Counted from the stretch's first letter, positions 1-7,351 are shown. The stretch is DNA of 64,000 nt from an uncultured Prevotellaceae bacterium (GCA_900314715.1 OMWI01000017.1:1-64000); one strand, 5' to 3'. Translations and numbers: made by a program. The notes: a model not told the origin generated them from the letters alone.

Positions 1-705
1 AAAAGCATCGTCGGCCTGTTTGTCCAGTTCTTCGCTGGTGTCGGCCATATAGACCACGTAGAGGGAGTCTGTCAGGTCGTAGCCCACGCGTCCGTCAATC
101 CTGAAAGTATTCTTCGATGTCTCCAAATTCTTAGTATAGAGGTCTGGGCGCAGCGAGGAAATGCCATAGATGGTGCCTTCGGCTGTCGTATTGAAATCGT
201 CCGTCTCCCACACGATGGCGTAAATGTCGCGCAACTGGGGATTCTCCAGATTCTTCGTAGCCAGATACCACATCTCCTGTGAGCTCTCCGTGCGGATAGG
301 CAACGTTGTGCTTCGTTGTCCGTCGGCCGAAACGACCTTGATGTCGAACTGTTGGGTGTTGCCAGGCAGCAGGTGCAGAATCTGATAGCTGAACGGCTCG
401 TCATCCATAAATACCTGGTTGATGTGCAGCAGTTCCTCTACTCTGCAGCTGAAGCGTGTGATGCGCTCAGCCGACTCGATGAGGCCGGTCTCAGGATTCT
501 TTAGTACGGAATAGGTTTGTCCCTGCCTCATGCCAAACTTGTCTCGGATGTCTCTGAGTAGACGGAACACGCGGAGCGGATATTGTTGCTCCTTGTTCGT
601 CATGATGGTAAGGTCGTACTTCTTCCGTGCTATAGACTTCGACTGTGCCAGCGTTGGCACGGCTGCGTTGCTTGCGATGAGCAGCATGATGATGAGACGC
701 TTCAT
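1..705 (-). CDS. Secreted protein of unknown function, third gene of a sigma/anti-sigma operon (C-terminus beyond the window)
   Basis: I do not recognise this protein. It starts at the ATG at 705 and stays open for 235 codons to the left edge of the window, so its C-terminus is not seen. The first about 20 residues (MKRLIIMLLIASNAAVPTLA) are a clear Sec signal peptide, so it is exported. It lies 13 bp downstream of the anti-sigma-like gene on the same strand and is probably co-transcribed with it and the ECF sigma factor. That places it in the envelope branch of the sigma system, as an extra sensor component or a target. No enzymatic motif is visible. Confidence 0.75.
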   Translation of the reverse strand, partial: MKRLIIMLLIASNAAVPTLAQSKSIARKKYDLTIMTNKEQQYPLRVFRLLRDIRDKFGMRQGQTYSVLKNPETGLIESAERITRFSCRVEELLHINQVFMDDEPFSYQILHLLPGNTQQFDIKVVSADGQRSTTLPIRTESSQEMWYLATKNLENPQLRDIYAIVWETDDFNTTAEGTIYGISSLRPDLYTKNLETSKNTFRIDGRVGYDLTDSLYVVYMADTSEELDKQADDAF

Positions 706-718
706 GTTGACATGTTTT

Positions 719-1492
719 TTATTGTTGTGCCATTTGTTCTAAATTGTATTTTGCGATTTCGAGTTCCAATTGCACCCATTTCACATAGGCTTCGTTGGCT
801 TGCTTTTTCAGAAGTTCAATTTCCTCGGGTGTGTATCGATAGTTCTCAGGACGGGTGATGGGAATGTCGCGCTCTGTTAGTGTCACGGGTTCTGCTTGTG
901 CTTGTAAATTCGATGCTTCTGAACTTGTTGATAATGTCTGTTCCGTCTGTTCCGTCGAATTTGCAATTAGACTATTGCTATCATAATGATTTGTATCCAG
1001 TTCAGGCGAATTTGCAATTCGACTGCTTTGATTATCAGGATTTGTAATCCGCTTCTCCTTTTTCGCTTCTGCGAATTTCAAATTCGCTTTTCGCTTCTGT
1101 CGAATTACACTTTCGCCAGAACTACATATCACTTGTACGGTTGAATTTGTAATTCGAGTGCTATGATTATCAGGATTTGTAATCCGTTTCTCCTTTTCCG
1201 CTTCTGCGAATTTCAAATTTGCTTCTCGCTTCTGTCGAATTACAAATTCGTCAGAACCTGTTTGCGGCATCAGGAGCACAATCATCATGGCAGCTACACA
1301 GGCAGCAGCTATCCAATGCCACTTTATTCTACGAGACTTATTTGCCTTAACAGGTACAGTTTCCTCCATGCGTTGCAGCAGTCGGTCGTTTAAGTCGGCA
1401 GGCATGGGAGACTGCTTTTGCTCACGTCTGCGAATGGCCTCACGTAAGATGTTGTCACCCTTCGGTATGTTATAGATGTCGTTCTCGTTCAT
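719..1492 (-). CDS. Single-pass membrane protein, putative anti-sigma partner, with an internal 45-residue duplication
   Basis: This 257-residue protein has a cytoplasmic N-terminus (residues 1-57), one transmembrane segment at about 59-76 and a polar, non-cytoplasmic C-terminal part. It starts inside the stop codon of the sigma gene (ATGA overlap, 1489-1492), so the two are translationally coupled, as is usual for ECF sigma/anti-sigma pairs. I do not see a zinc-binding HxxxCxxC motif, so the anti-sigma call rests on topology and context. Residues 82-117 and 127-162 are near-identical copies offset by exactly 45 residues. Both are translated from palindrome-bearing DNA and look like an inserted repeat element carried in frame. 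The C-terminus (about 215-257) is a predicted helix rich in Glu, Lys and Gln. Confidence 0.7.
   Translation of the reverse strand: MNENDIYNIPKGDNILREAIRRREQKQSPMPADLNDRLLQRMEETVPVKANKSRRIKWHWIAAACVAAMMIVLLMPQTGSDEFVIRQKREANLKFAEAEKEKRITNPDNHSTRITNSTVQVICSSGESVIRQKRKANLKFAEAKKEKRITNPDNQSSRIANSPELDTNHYDSNSLIANSTEQTEQTLSTSSEASNLQAQAEPVTLTERDIPITRPENYRYTPEEIELLKKQANEAYVKWVQLELEIAKYNLEQMAQQ
1007..1250. repeat. Two 109-bp palindrome-bounded repeat units inside a coding sequence
   Basis: The units at 1007-1115 and 1142-1250 are about 85-90% identical by eye and start 135 bp apart. Each is bounded by near-palindromes of the form CGAATT-TGYAATTCG and CGAATTACAAATTCG, with internal inverted pieces (GGATTTGTAATCC, GCGAATTTCAAATTCGC). 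A weaker third fragment lies just to the left (about 958-1007). Because the spacing is a multiple of three, the host reading frame is kept. The look is that of a REP-like or other palindromic mobile repeat that has become coding sequence. Confidence 0.75.
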
Positions 1493-2031
1493 TGTTGCAT
1501 GTTTTTGATGATTCGATATAGTTTCTTGCGAATACGGCTCAGTTGCGAACCGACGGTAGAGGGGATAGAGCCTGTGATGTATGCAATGTCTGCCAAGCTC
1601 ATGTTGTCGTAATAGAACATGGTGATGATGGCCTTGTCGTTGGGTGAAAGATGTTCCAAAGCCTGTTCCATGAGCAAGACGGTCTGTTCGTCATGTAGTG
1701 ACAATGGAATGTCTTCTATGTCCTCCATGTTGATGTCGTGGTCTTCAACATACACCATGTTTTTCTTAGAGTTACGTACAAAATTAAGAGACTCATTATA
1801 GGCGATGCGACTCAACCAAGTGGCAAGCGAAGCCTGTTGGTTATACGTGTCAATCTTTCTAAACGCCTTGACAAACACGTCTTGGTATACCTCCTCAGCA
1901 TCCTCCAGTCGCGTCACGATTCTGGTTATCTGACGGAAAACCGTCTCACCGTACATCGTGAGTAGTAGTTCTTGTGCCGAACGCTTTCCGCTACGAAGGT
2001 CATCAATGAGTATGTTTGTCTCTTTATTCAT
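1489..2031 (-). CDS. ECF-family RNA polymerase sigma factor
   Basis: This 180-residue protein has the two-domain build of ECF (group IV) sigma-70 factors. Region 2 includes the core-binding and -10 segment AEEVYQDVFVKAFRKI at about 45-60. A linker follows, then a region 4 helix-turn-helix at about 128-173 (LSPNDKAIITMFYYDNMSL, then DIAYITGSIPSTVGSQLSR). Such factors direct RNA polymerase to a small regulon and are held by a co-encoded membrane anti-sigma factor. Here the next gene overlaps by 4 bp and encodes a membrane protein that fits this role. No promoter of the housekeeping type is obvious upstream. The gene may autoregulate, as many ECF systems do, but that is inference. Confidence 0.92.
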   Translation of the reverse strand: MNKETNILIDDLRSGKRSAQELLLTMYGETVFRQITRIVTRLEDAEEVYQDVFVKAFRKIDTYNQQASLATWLSRIAYNESLNFVRNSKKNMVYVEDHDINMEDIEDIPLSLHDEQTVLLMEQALEHLSPNDKAIITMFYYDNMSLADIAYITGSIPSTVGSQLSRIRKKLYRIIKNMQQ

Positions 2032-2107
2032 TTTGAACGTTCTCTATTCTTATAGACACGAAAAATCGGGAAACATTGCATGATTTCCATATTTTTTTCG
2101 CAAATAA

Positions 2108-2145
2108 AATACTCGGCGAAGCCCAAAATTGGGTCACCGAGTATT
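2108..2145 (-). terminator. Hairpin downstream of the 2290-2787 gene
   Basis: A 9-bp perfect stem (AATACTCGG / CCGAGTATT) encloses a smaller inner stem (GCCCA / TGGGT). It lies in the gap between the sigma gene start and the end of the small secreted-protein gene. On the minus strand it is followed by an A/T-rich stretch, so it probably ends the transcript coming from 2787. Confidence 0.5.
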
Positions 2146-2219
2146 CAACTCATAATCATGTTTTTTAGGTTTGGTATGGATAGCTGTTTTATGTCGTGAG
2201 CATCAATACCAATTCAATT

Positions 2220-2255
2220 AGTACAGGAGAACGCATCGCTGCGGTCTCCTGTACT
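2220..2255 (-). terminator. Strong hairpin just past the stop codon at 2290
   Basis: An 11-bp perfect stem (AGTACAGGAGA / TCTCCTGTACT) is closed by a further CGCA/TGCG inner stem. It lies 35 bp past the stop of the gene at 2290-2787. There is no long U-tract, so it could be a 3' stabiliser rather than an intrinsic terminator. Confidence 0.5.
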
Positions 2256-2289
2256 TCCCGGGTACTTCTACTCTTGTTTCTAACAAACT

Positions 2290-2787
2290 TTACATAAACA
2301 TGTTTTGTTTGATAAGCTGCTGAATGTCGGCTGGAGCCTCCCTAAACTTACAGCAGTTTACGATGTACTTCACCACTTTGTCGGGTAATACTTTCTTCTT
2401 CCAAACGTCGTGGCGATTCATCCACTTTCCTTTGAAGGTTGTCTTGTCTACCAACACCATTTCATCAGGTTTGACAGCTGGGCGTCCCATCTCGCTGTAC
2501 ACACCGTTCTTGAATGTGTAGGTACCGTACTCGTGAGGCATTACTACTACCTTTCCTTCTTTGGTCAGGCAAATTTCGGCACATGCGTACTCACCGTCAG
2601 CACCATAGAACTTGAACTGGCTATAGCCACTCTCCTTACCGCAGACGACTTTCTTTTCGCCTTCAAATTGCATAGACTCCATAATCCAAGCACCTACAAG
2701 TTCCTTGTCGGCGATTTTTGTAGTTTGGGCGTTCATACCAATCGCACACATAAGCATGGCGGTCATCATCAACATCATCTTTTTCAT
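2290..2787 (-). CDS. Small secreted protein, lipocalin-like (DUF4488-like)
   Basis: This 165-residue protein has a signal peptide (about residues 1-20, ending GMNAQ) and a mature part that reads as a small beta-barrel. The opening motif ELVGAWIMES is typical of the lipocalin-like DUF4488-type proteins found in Bacteroidetes. Ligand and role are unknown. It has its own consensus promoter at 2840-2871. The upstream gene on the same strand (2924-3955) encodes a membrane regulator whose periplasmic part begins with a similar GAWLLRHISYP segment, so the two may be functionally linked. The family call is from memory of the motif and has not been searched. Confidence 0.65.
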   Translation of the reverse strand: MKKMMLMMTAMLMCAIGMNAQTTKIADKELVGAWIMESMQFEGEKKVVCGKESGYSQFKFYGADGEYACAEICLTKEGKVVVMPHEYGTYTFKNGVYSEMGRPAVKPDEMVLVDKTTFKGKWMNRHDVWKKKVLPDKVVKYIVNCCKFREAPADIQQLIKQNMFM

Positions 2788-2839
2788 AAGCTTTACTTTT
2801 TAATTTTATTTGGGTTAGACAATCAGGTAATTATCGACG

Positions 2840-2871
2840 GCAAAGGTACGTTTGTTTCGTTATTATTCAAA
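2840..2871 (-). promoter_or_regulatory. Bacteroidetes sigma-ABfr-type promoter for 2290-2787
   Basis: On the minus strand the -33 box TTTG (2868-2871) is followed after 19 bp by the -7 box TACCTTTGC (2840-2848), an exact match to TTTG-N19-21-TAnnTTTGC. The ATG is about 53 bp downstream. Confidence 0.85.
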
Positions 2872-2923
2872 GAAAAACGATTTGCATTTGTTTTGCATTC
2901 GTCTTGTCAACTGTTTGCAAAAC

Positions 2924-3955
2924 TTATGTATCCATGGATAGGATGAAGTCATCCCATTCCTTAGTGCTGCCCTTACGCCCGAATACTTTCTTATATAGGC
3001 GACTACGCACGGTGCTGATAGTGCTAATGTCGCGAGACAATACGGAGGCAATTTCCTTGGGTGCAATGCGCAACTTGATGAGCAGGCATACTAAATATTC
3101 CAGTTCAGACATAGGATAAAGGCTGCGCAACTGACTGGTGAATCCAGGATATACGGTTTTCAGCAGTTCTTCAATGTTGGCATATTCTTCTTCTTTCAAT
3201 CGTTGTCCGTTTGCCATTCGCTTTTGCAGGGCTACATAATCATCGGATGCAAAGAAGATGTTCTCTACTGTCATTACGGCTTGTCGTACTACTTGCGGAC
3301 GATTCTCTTGTACTTCCTGAATCTGTCGCAATTGTAGTTGCAATTGTCTCTTTGCCTTGCGGTTGGTAATGGCGAAATGCAAGGCGACGAGTGCCGTCAA
3401 AATGAGGAAGGCAAGGAACAAGGCAAACCAATGGATGGTCTTTTCTTGTTGACGTTCCTTGGCAGACAACACATATCTTCTTGACATAGCATTCTCGTTT
3501 TGCATTTCATTGATGATGATGTCACGTATCTCGTTTCCCCATTCTTGGTAAATATCGTTGGCGCGTACCATGGAATGCAATACGCCTTGGCGTTGTATGG
3601 TGATGGTAGAGTCTGTAGTGATGCTAAGCGGATGCGGGTCTTCATTTTCCAAGTAGAGTAGTTCACCACCTCCTTTATTAATCAATGTCACTTGCACTTT
3701 ACCATGCGGTGTAATCACCAAGCCAGATGGTGTCTTTGTGAGACCGCATTCATAGAGCACGCTGTCGGTGTCGTAAATATGGCAGACTGTGCCATTGCCA
3801 AATTCCGAGTAGTCTTCCTCTAATCCTGTGGGGTATGATATGTGTCGAAGGAGCCACGCCCCTTGTAAGATAAATGTTCTTTTATCTTCATTTGGCTTAC
3901 TGCACGACAATAGCAGTACGCTGAGCATTGATAGTAACAGCACTTTTTTCATCAT
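2924..3955 (-). CDS. Membrane-anchored one-component regulator: lipoprotein-type sensor, transmembrane helix, LuxR-like HTH
   Basis: From the ATG at 3955 the protein is 343 residues. It has an N-terminal signal ending in a lipobox (LLLSC, Cys18), a periplasmic domain (about 20-170), a transmembrane helix (about 174-196), a Gln-rich coiled coil (198-218), and a C-terminal helix-turn-helix at about 283-325 (ELEYLVCLLIKLRIAPKEIA, then a VRSRLYKKVFG recognition helix). This resembles LuxR/sigma region 4 DNA-binding folds. The layout suggests a sensor outside directly driving a DNA-binding domain inside. I chose 3955 because a -7-like box (TATCTTTAC, 3973-3981) sits just upstream. The longer open frame to 4051 would start above it and inside a repeat element. 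Ligand and targets are unknown. Confidence 0.75.
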   Translation of the reverse strand: MMKKVLLLSMLSVLLLSCSKPNEDKRTFILQGAWLLRHISYPTGLEEDYSEFGNGTVCHIYDTDSVLYECGLTKTPSGLVITPHGKVQVTLINKGGGELLYLENEDPHPLSITTDSTITIQRQGVLHSMVRANDIYQEWGNEIRDIIINEMQNENAMSRRYVLSAKERQQEKTIHWFALFLAFLILTALVALHFAITNRKAKRQLQLQLRQIQEVQENRPQVVRQAVMTVENIFFASDDYVALQKRMANGQRLKEEEYANIEELLKTVYPGFTSQLRSLYPMSELEYLVCLLIKLRIAPKEIASVLSRDISTISTVRSRLYKKVFGRKGSTKEWDDFILSMDT

Positions 3956-3972
3956 TCTAAGTTTTTGGAGTT

Positions 3973-3981
3973 GTAAAGATA
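3973..3981 (-). promoter_or_regulatory. Probable -7 box for the membrane regulator
   Basis: TATCTTTAC on the minus strand is one base from the TAnnTTTGC consensus and lies about 18 bp above the chosen ATG at 3955. It supports the short start. No exact -33 box was found. Confidence 0.45.
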
Positions 3982-4043
3982 TACATTTTCCCCATAAGCA
4001 CCAAGAAATTAAATTGGCATTTAGTTTGCATGAATTTTGCCGT

Positions 4044-4386
4044 TTTTGCAAAGACCTCCCGTTTTTTATGTTAATTCGTTCTTTATCAGCGATTTAACAT
4101 TTTCAAGACCTCACCTAAGACCTCCCGTAAGACCTCCCATAGACCTCCCGTAACACCTCACGTCGGTGCTTGGGTAAGTTTGCGAAAAAGACGACGAGGA
4201 ACCTATTTGTTTGTTGCACTTGAAATGATAGAACGCAAGAAGTATCAACCAAAATAAGTCAGCATGACGGGAGGTCTTGGGTGAGGTCTATGGGAGGTCT
4301 TACGGGAGGTCTTAGGTGAGGTCTTGAAAATAGTAACACCTTGCTAATAAGAAAGTTAGCCTAAAAAACGGGAGGTCTTGGCAAAA
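4044..4386. repeat. 343-bp inverted-repeat element built of GACCTC/GAGGTC blocks (copy 1)
   Basis: The left arm (about 4044-4162) and right arm (about 4266-4386) are inverted repeats of about 115 bp. Both begin TTTTGC-MAAGACCTCCCG and share the run CAAGACCTCACCTAAGACC and its continuation. Each arm contains four or five 11-12-bp direct repeats of the type AAGACCTCCCGT. The about 105-bp centre has no convincing ORF. A second element of almost the same length and layout lies at 56341-56685 in opposite orientation. It could be a non-autonomous mobile element or a very large RNA hairpin. Confidence 0.8.
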
Positions 4387-4419
4387 GATTGAAAATTGAA
4401 GATTGAGAATTGAAGATTA
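4387..4419. repeat. 7-bp tandem repeat array (GATTGAA)
   Basis: About 4.7 units of the heptamer GATTGAA/AATTGAA directly abut the right end of the GACCTC element. The equivalent end of the second element (56311-56344) also carries a heptamer array, which argues that the two belong together. Confidence 0.7.
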
Positions 4420-4438
4420 TTGTTGTCCGTTAAACGGC

Positions 4439-4570
4439 GGCCTGGAAGGCCAACAAGCTTATAGCCTAGGGCAACGCCCTAGGTAAGAGTGTATGTGGAA
4501 TCTGCGCGCTGTAAGCGCAAAAGCATTGAGCAAAAGCATTGATAGTTAGACTCTTTTGCTCTTTCAGAGC
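4439..4570. repeat. Cluster of short perfect palindromes (REP-like)
   Basis: Four small hairpins occur in 130 bp: GGCC-TGGAA-GGCC region (4439-4451), CCTAGGGC-AAC-GCCCTAGG (4465-4483), GCGCT-GTA-AGCGC (4506-4518) and GCTCT-TTC-AGAGC (4558-4570). There is no ORF of note. The pattern resembles palindromic extragenic repeats that spread in many Bacteroidetes genomes. I cannot check copy number from one window. Confidence 0.55.
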
Positions 4571-4604
4571 GAAATATGTTGGTGTTCTTTTTCCTGCAAG
4601 TTGA

Positions 4605-5003
4605 GGCTCAGTCGATATTTAGTATGGGAATTAAGATTGAATCTTTATTCTTTGCCGTAGTATCATATCATTGAATTGGCTATCTATTTGAGAAAAGGAG
4701 TAATGCCGTAGGCATTGGATAAAAGTAGCCAGCTATGCAGCCATGCCGATAGGTATGGCGAAATGGCTGGGGAAGATATGGATATATAAAAATGCAAGCC
4801 TTTAGGTTTGCGACACACTTCATCATGTCCCTTGCATAACAGCAAGGAACTATATGTGTATCTTCCTAAACAGCCATTTCGAAACACCTAAAGGCGTTTC
4901 TGCATAGCTGGCTACTATCATCTGATGCCTACGGCATCTTCCATGCAAGCTTTGATTATCTAACTAAGTTAAGTTTTTATCCCCTACGAGAATCGACTGA
5001 GCC
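4605..5003. mobile_element. MITE-like element, 399 bp, perfect 12-bp terminal inverted repeats and target duplication
   Basis: The ends are GGCTCAGTCGAT (4605-4616) and its exact reverse complement (4992-5003). Immediately outside, CAAGTTGA (CAAGTTGAG if the element starts at 4606) occurs at both 4597-4604 and 5004-5011, a direct repeat that reads as an 8-9-bp target-site duplication. Inside there is a long imperfect cruciform, including a perfect 17-bp pair (4724-4740 / 4900-4916) and two AATGCC-GTA-GGCATT-type palindromes. There is no transposase ORF, so it is non-autonomous. A decayed relative occurs at 53243-53400. Confidence 0.85.
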
Positions 5004-5049
5004 CAAGTTGAGTTTGTGAAACATGCGCCACTTGAATGCATAAAACTAC

Positions 5050-5140
5050 ACCCGTAACTCTATCCTTTTACAATGCTAAATGATAGAGTTACGGGTGCTA
5101 AATGATATGTTTACGGTCGCTAAATGATATGTTTACGAAA
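5050..5140. repeat. 22-bp-period palindromic repeat, locus A
   Basis: There are four 22-bp units at 5053, 5075, 5097 and 5119. The last three share GCTAAATGATA-N-RKTTACG. Units 1 and 2 form a perfect 15-bp inverted repeat (5050-5064 with 5082-5096). It ends 5 bp before the stop codon of the pectinase gene at 5146, so it is in the 3' untranslated part of that transcript and could act in termination. Confidence 0.8.
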
Positions 5141-5145
5141 TACGG

Positions 5146-7242
5146 TTAATATGCCAAGACGTTCCACAAGTCGCGGAGACGTTTTTCAGGATCCCATTTG
5201 TTGTCGAATGTCCAACGCGCGGTAATCTCATGGAAAGCAGGATTGCCAGGGGCATTTTCCAAGTTGTTGTTTAACCAACCGCTATTGCCTCCCTCTCGTT
5301 TACACCCATAATAATACGTGCGTTGTCCCCACGGACAAGGATCGAGCACCTTGTCTGTATAGGCGTAACTGATGTTGGAATCCAATATTTGATTGGACAA
5401 TTTGCAATTGATGAGGAAGAATTGAGCATCGTGATGATACCTGCCGAGTGGAGTAGGCGTTTTCGCATCGAATTGCGAGTTGGTGATAACGAGTTTCTTA
5501 GTCTTGTCTCCACGTCCATCGTGCCAGATGATAGCCCTGCTGTCACCGTAGAACTTACAACGGGTAGCATAACACCAACCGCGAGGACATAGAAAATCAA
5601 CTCCAGGACAACGCAGATTGAGGTCGGCATGATAATACATACCGTTTCCTTCAGGTGCCCAAAGCGAAAGGGCATCATTACCGTCTGCCCAGATATTGCA
5701 ATTGATGATGATCGTGCGTGTAGCCCTTCCAAAGACCGCCATTTGGTGAGTAGTGGTGTTTTCTATGGTTGTTCCATAGTTGTTGTAAACCGTCAGTCCA
5801 CTCATCACGAAGTCGTCGGCTCCTTCTTGCAATACTACGACACCATTGCCAACGGGCTTGCCGTGGTACTCCGTGATGGCTCTCGTCTTAGCGGTTTCTG
5901 CCAATACGAGGATGGTACTGTCACGTTGTTCGCCTACAAGCACGATGTTTGGGCGGTCTATGATAACCTTTTGGTTATACGTACCTTTCTTAATATATAT
6001 CTTATAGGGTTGGGTAGGGGATTCGGGAGCATGTTCAATGGCTGCCTGAATGCTTTCGCCCGCGTTGACAATGGCGTCAAAGTCGTTCATGTCTTTCTTG
6101 GGTTCACGATACATTTCAATCAAACCATTCTCGTTGGCTCCTTTCGTGTATAAACTGATATTTACTTTGTGTTGAGGGTCGTATTTATCAGCCCAAGAAT
6201 CATATAACTTGTACAATTCAGCAGGTCGGTTTCCATACCATGAATAACCATTTCTTCGTTCTGGACCAATGTCGGATAAATGGCGACGAGGCAAACCATC
6301 GCGGTCACAAACGTATGGCTCGCAATACTTCAAGTCGTAATACCTACCCCAGATAGGTTCAGCGTTGGCATCTTCTATCAAGCGAGTGTCACGGTCAGGA
6401 CTTCCCCATTCTCCAACGCGTATGATGCGCAAACCAGTCAACTTGTATTTATCAAACCATTTCATGGCTCCGTGTATGGCTTGTTTGATACGGTCGTCGG
6501 AATTCGGCAAATCCATGAGCAACTTGACGATGTAAGCACTTTCTTGCGTGCAGAACGAAGGCAGTTCGTATGCACGCGCTTTAGCAGGTTGATAGGTTTC
6601 TCGGTCGTGTTGCTGGCACCAAACGGTAGGTTGTCCATCTACGTGGATTTGCGTTGCGAGAATACATTCTACACCCTTGTTAAATGCAGTCATGGCTCTC
6701 TTGCGTATGTTCTTGTCTGTTAGCTTTCCCTCGTAGGGAGATTTTTGTTGGGCAATGTCTCTTAACAAGAGCATCGTATTCACCATGGCATCGTCGTTGA
6801 ATGTGATATGTACCTGATAACCATGCATGTCAGGCCAAAACTGGGGCCATCCGCCATTCTCGTATTGTCCATTCAACAAGTATTCAACGGCCTTGTTGAA
6901 TCCCTCACGGTATCGTTTCTCTTTGGTAGCTTGATACAACCGAGCCAAGAATTTCATCTGCATGGTCGTGGCATTGTTGTCGATGGTGGAATCGTCCTTT
7001 CGGTTTTTGTCATTCATTACCTTTGCCCGCTCTTCCTCATTCAACTCGCGAGCCATGTCGATGTTCTTGGGCCACCCTCCCGTTATGCGTTGGTATAACA
7101 GCAGTTGGTCGCCAATGCGACGTGCTTCATGGGTCTTGAAAAACTGAGGGTCGGTAGTTCTCATGGGATTCTGTCTGTTTTGCGACATGATAGTCAATGT
7201 CACGAAACAGAACAAGATGGTTAGTATTGAATGTCTCTTCAT
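5146..7242 (-). CDS. Secreted pectate lyase (PL10) - pectin methylesterase (CE8) fusion
   Basis: This 698-residue exported enzyme has a signal peptide at 1-20. The N-terminal part (about 30-345) matches PL10 pectate lyases, which cleave polygalacturonate by beta-elimination: RITGGWPKNIDMA, STIDNNATTMQMKFLARLYQ, YENGGWPQFWPD and FNDDAMVNTMLLLRDIA. The C-terminal part (about 365-690) is a right-handed beta-helix of pectinesterase family CE8. Its active-site Asp pair is visible in ADGNDALSLW and GVDFLCPRG, and the conserved Arg in TPLGRYHH. Joining the two lets one polypeptide demethylate pectin and then cut it. It is a single gene with repeats on its 3' side and pantothenate kinase divergent on its 5' side; no susCD pair is adjacent. 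Confidence 0.9.
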   Translation of the reverse strand: MKRHSILTILFCFVTLTIMSQNRQNPMRTTDPQFFKTHEARRIGDQLLLYQRITGGWPKNIDMARELNEEERAKVMNDKNRKDDSTIDNNATTMQMKFLARLYQATKEKRYREGFNKAVEYLLNGQYENGGWPQFWPDMHGYQVHITFNDDAMVNTMLLLRDIAQQKSPYEGKLTDKNIRKRAMTAFNKGVECILATQIHVDGQPTVWCQQHDRETYQPAKARAYELPSFCTQESAYIVKLLMDLPNSDDRIKQAIHGAMKWFDKYKLTGLRIIRVGEWGSPDRDTRLIEDANAEPIWGRYYDLKYCEPYVCDRDGLPRRHLSDIGPERRNGYSWYGNRPAELYKLYDSWADKYDPQHKVNISLYTKGANENGLIEMYREPKKDMNDFDAIVNAGESIQAAIEHAPESPTQPYKIYIKKGTYNQKVIIDRPNIVLVGEQRDSTILVLAETAKTRAITEYHGKPVGNGVVVLQEGADDFVMSGLTVYNNYGTTIENTTTHQMAVFGRATRTIIINCNIWADGNDALSLWAPEGNGMYYHADLNLRCPGVDFLCPRGWCYATRCKFYGDSRAIIWHDGRGDKTKKLVITNSQFDAKTPTPLGRYHHDAQFFLINCKLSNQILDSNISYAYTDKVLDPCPWGQRTYYYGCKREGGNSGWLNNNLENAPGNPAFHEITARWTFDNKWDPEKRLRDLWNVLAY

Positions 7243-7351
7243 GATATGTTTGTTTGTATATTATTTTGACGAAATAGGAGAGTATTCGTTTAATCACCAG
7301 TCATAGTTTATATTTCTTGCATGATTCTTATGCCGAATGAAAAAAAATGCT

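Noticed and set aside
3956..4051. Longer start for the membrane regulator at 4051
   Set aside because: It would add 32 residues before the lipoprotein signal and begins within the GACCTC repeat element. A -7-like box lies below it.
4044..4386. Phage or plasmid attachment site
   Set aside because: There is no integrase, no tRNA and no direct-repeat boundary; inverted arms and a second intact copy fit a dispersed element better.
4684..4887. Open frame on the minus strand inside the MITE
   Set aside because: It reads through palindromic arms, has no start context or homology I recognise and is explained by the cruciform.
5050..5140. CRISPR array
   Set aside because: The units are directly adjacent with no unique spacers of 25-40 bp, and no cas genes are present. 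The same holds for the other 22-bp loci.
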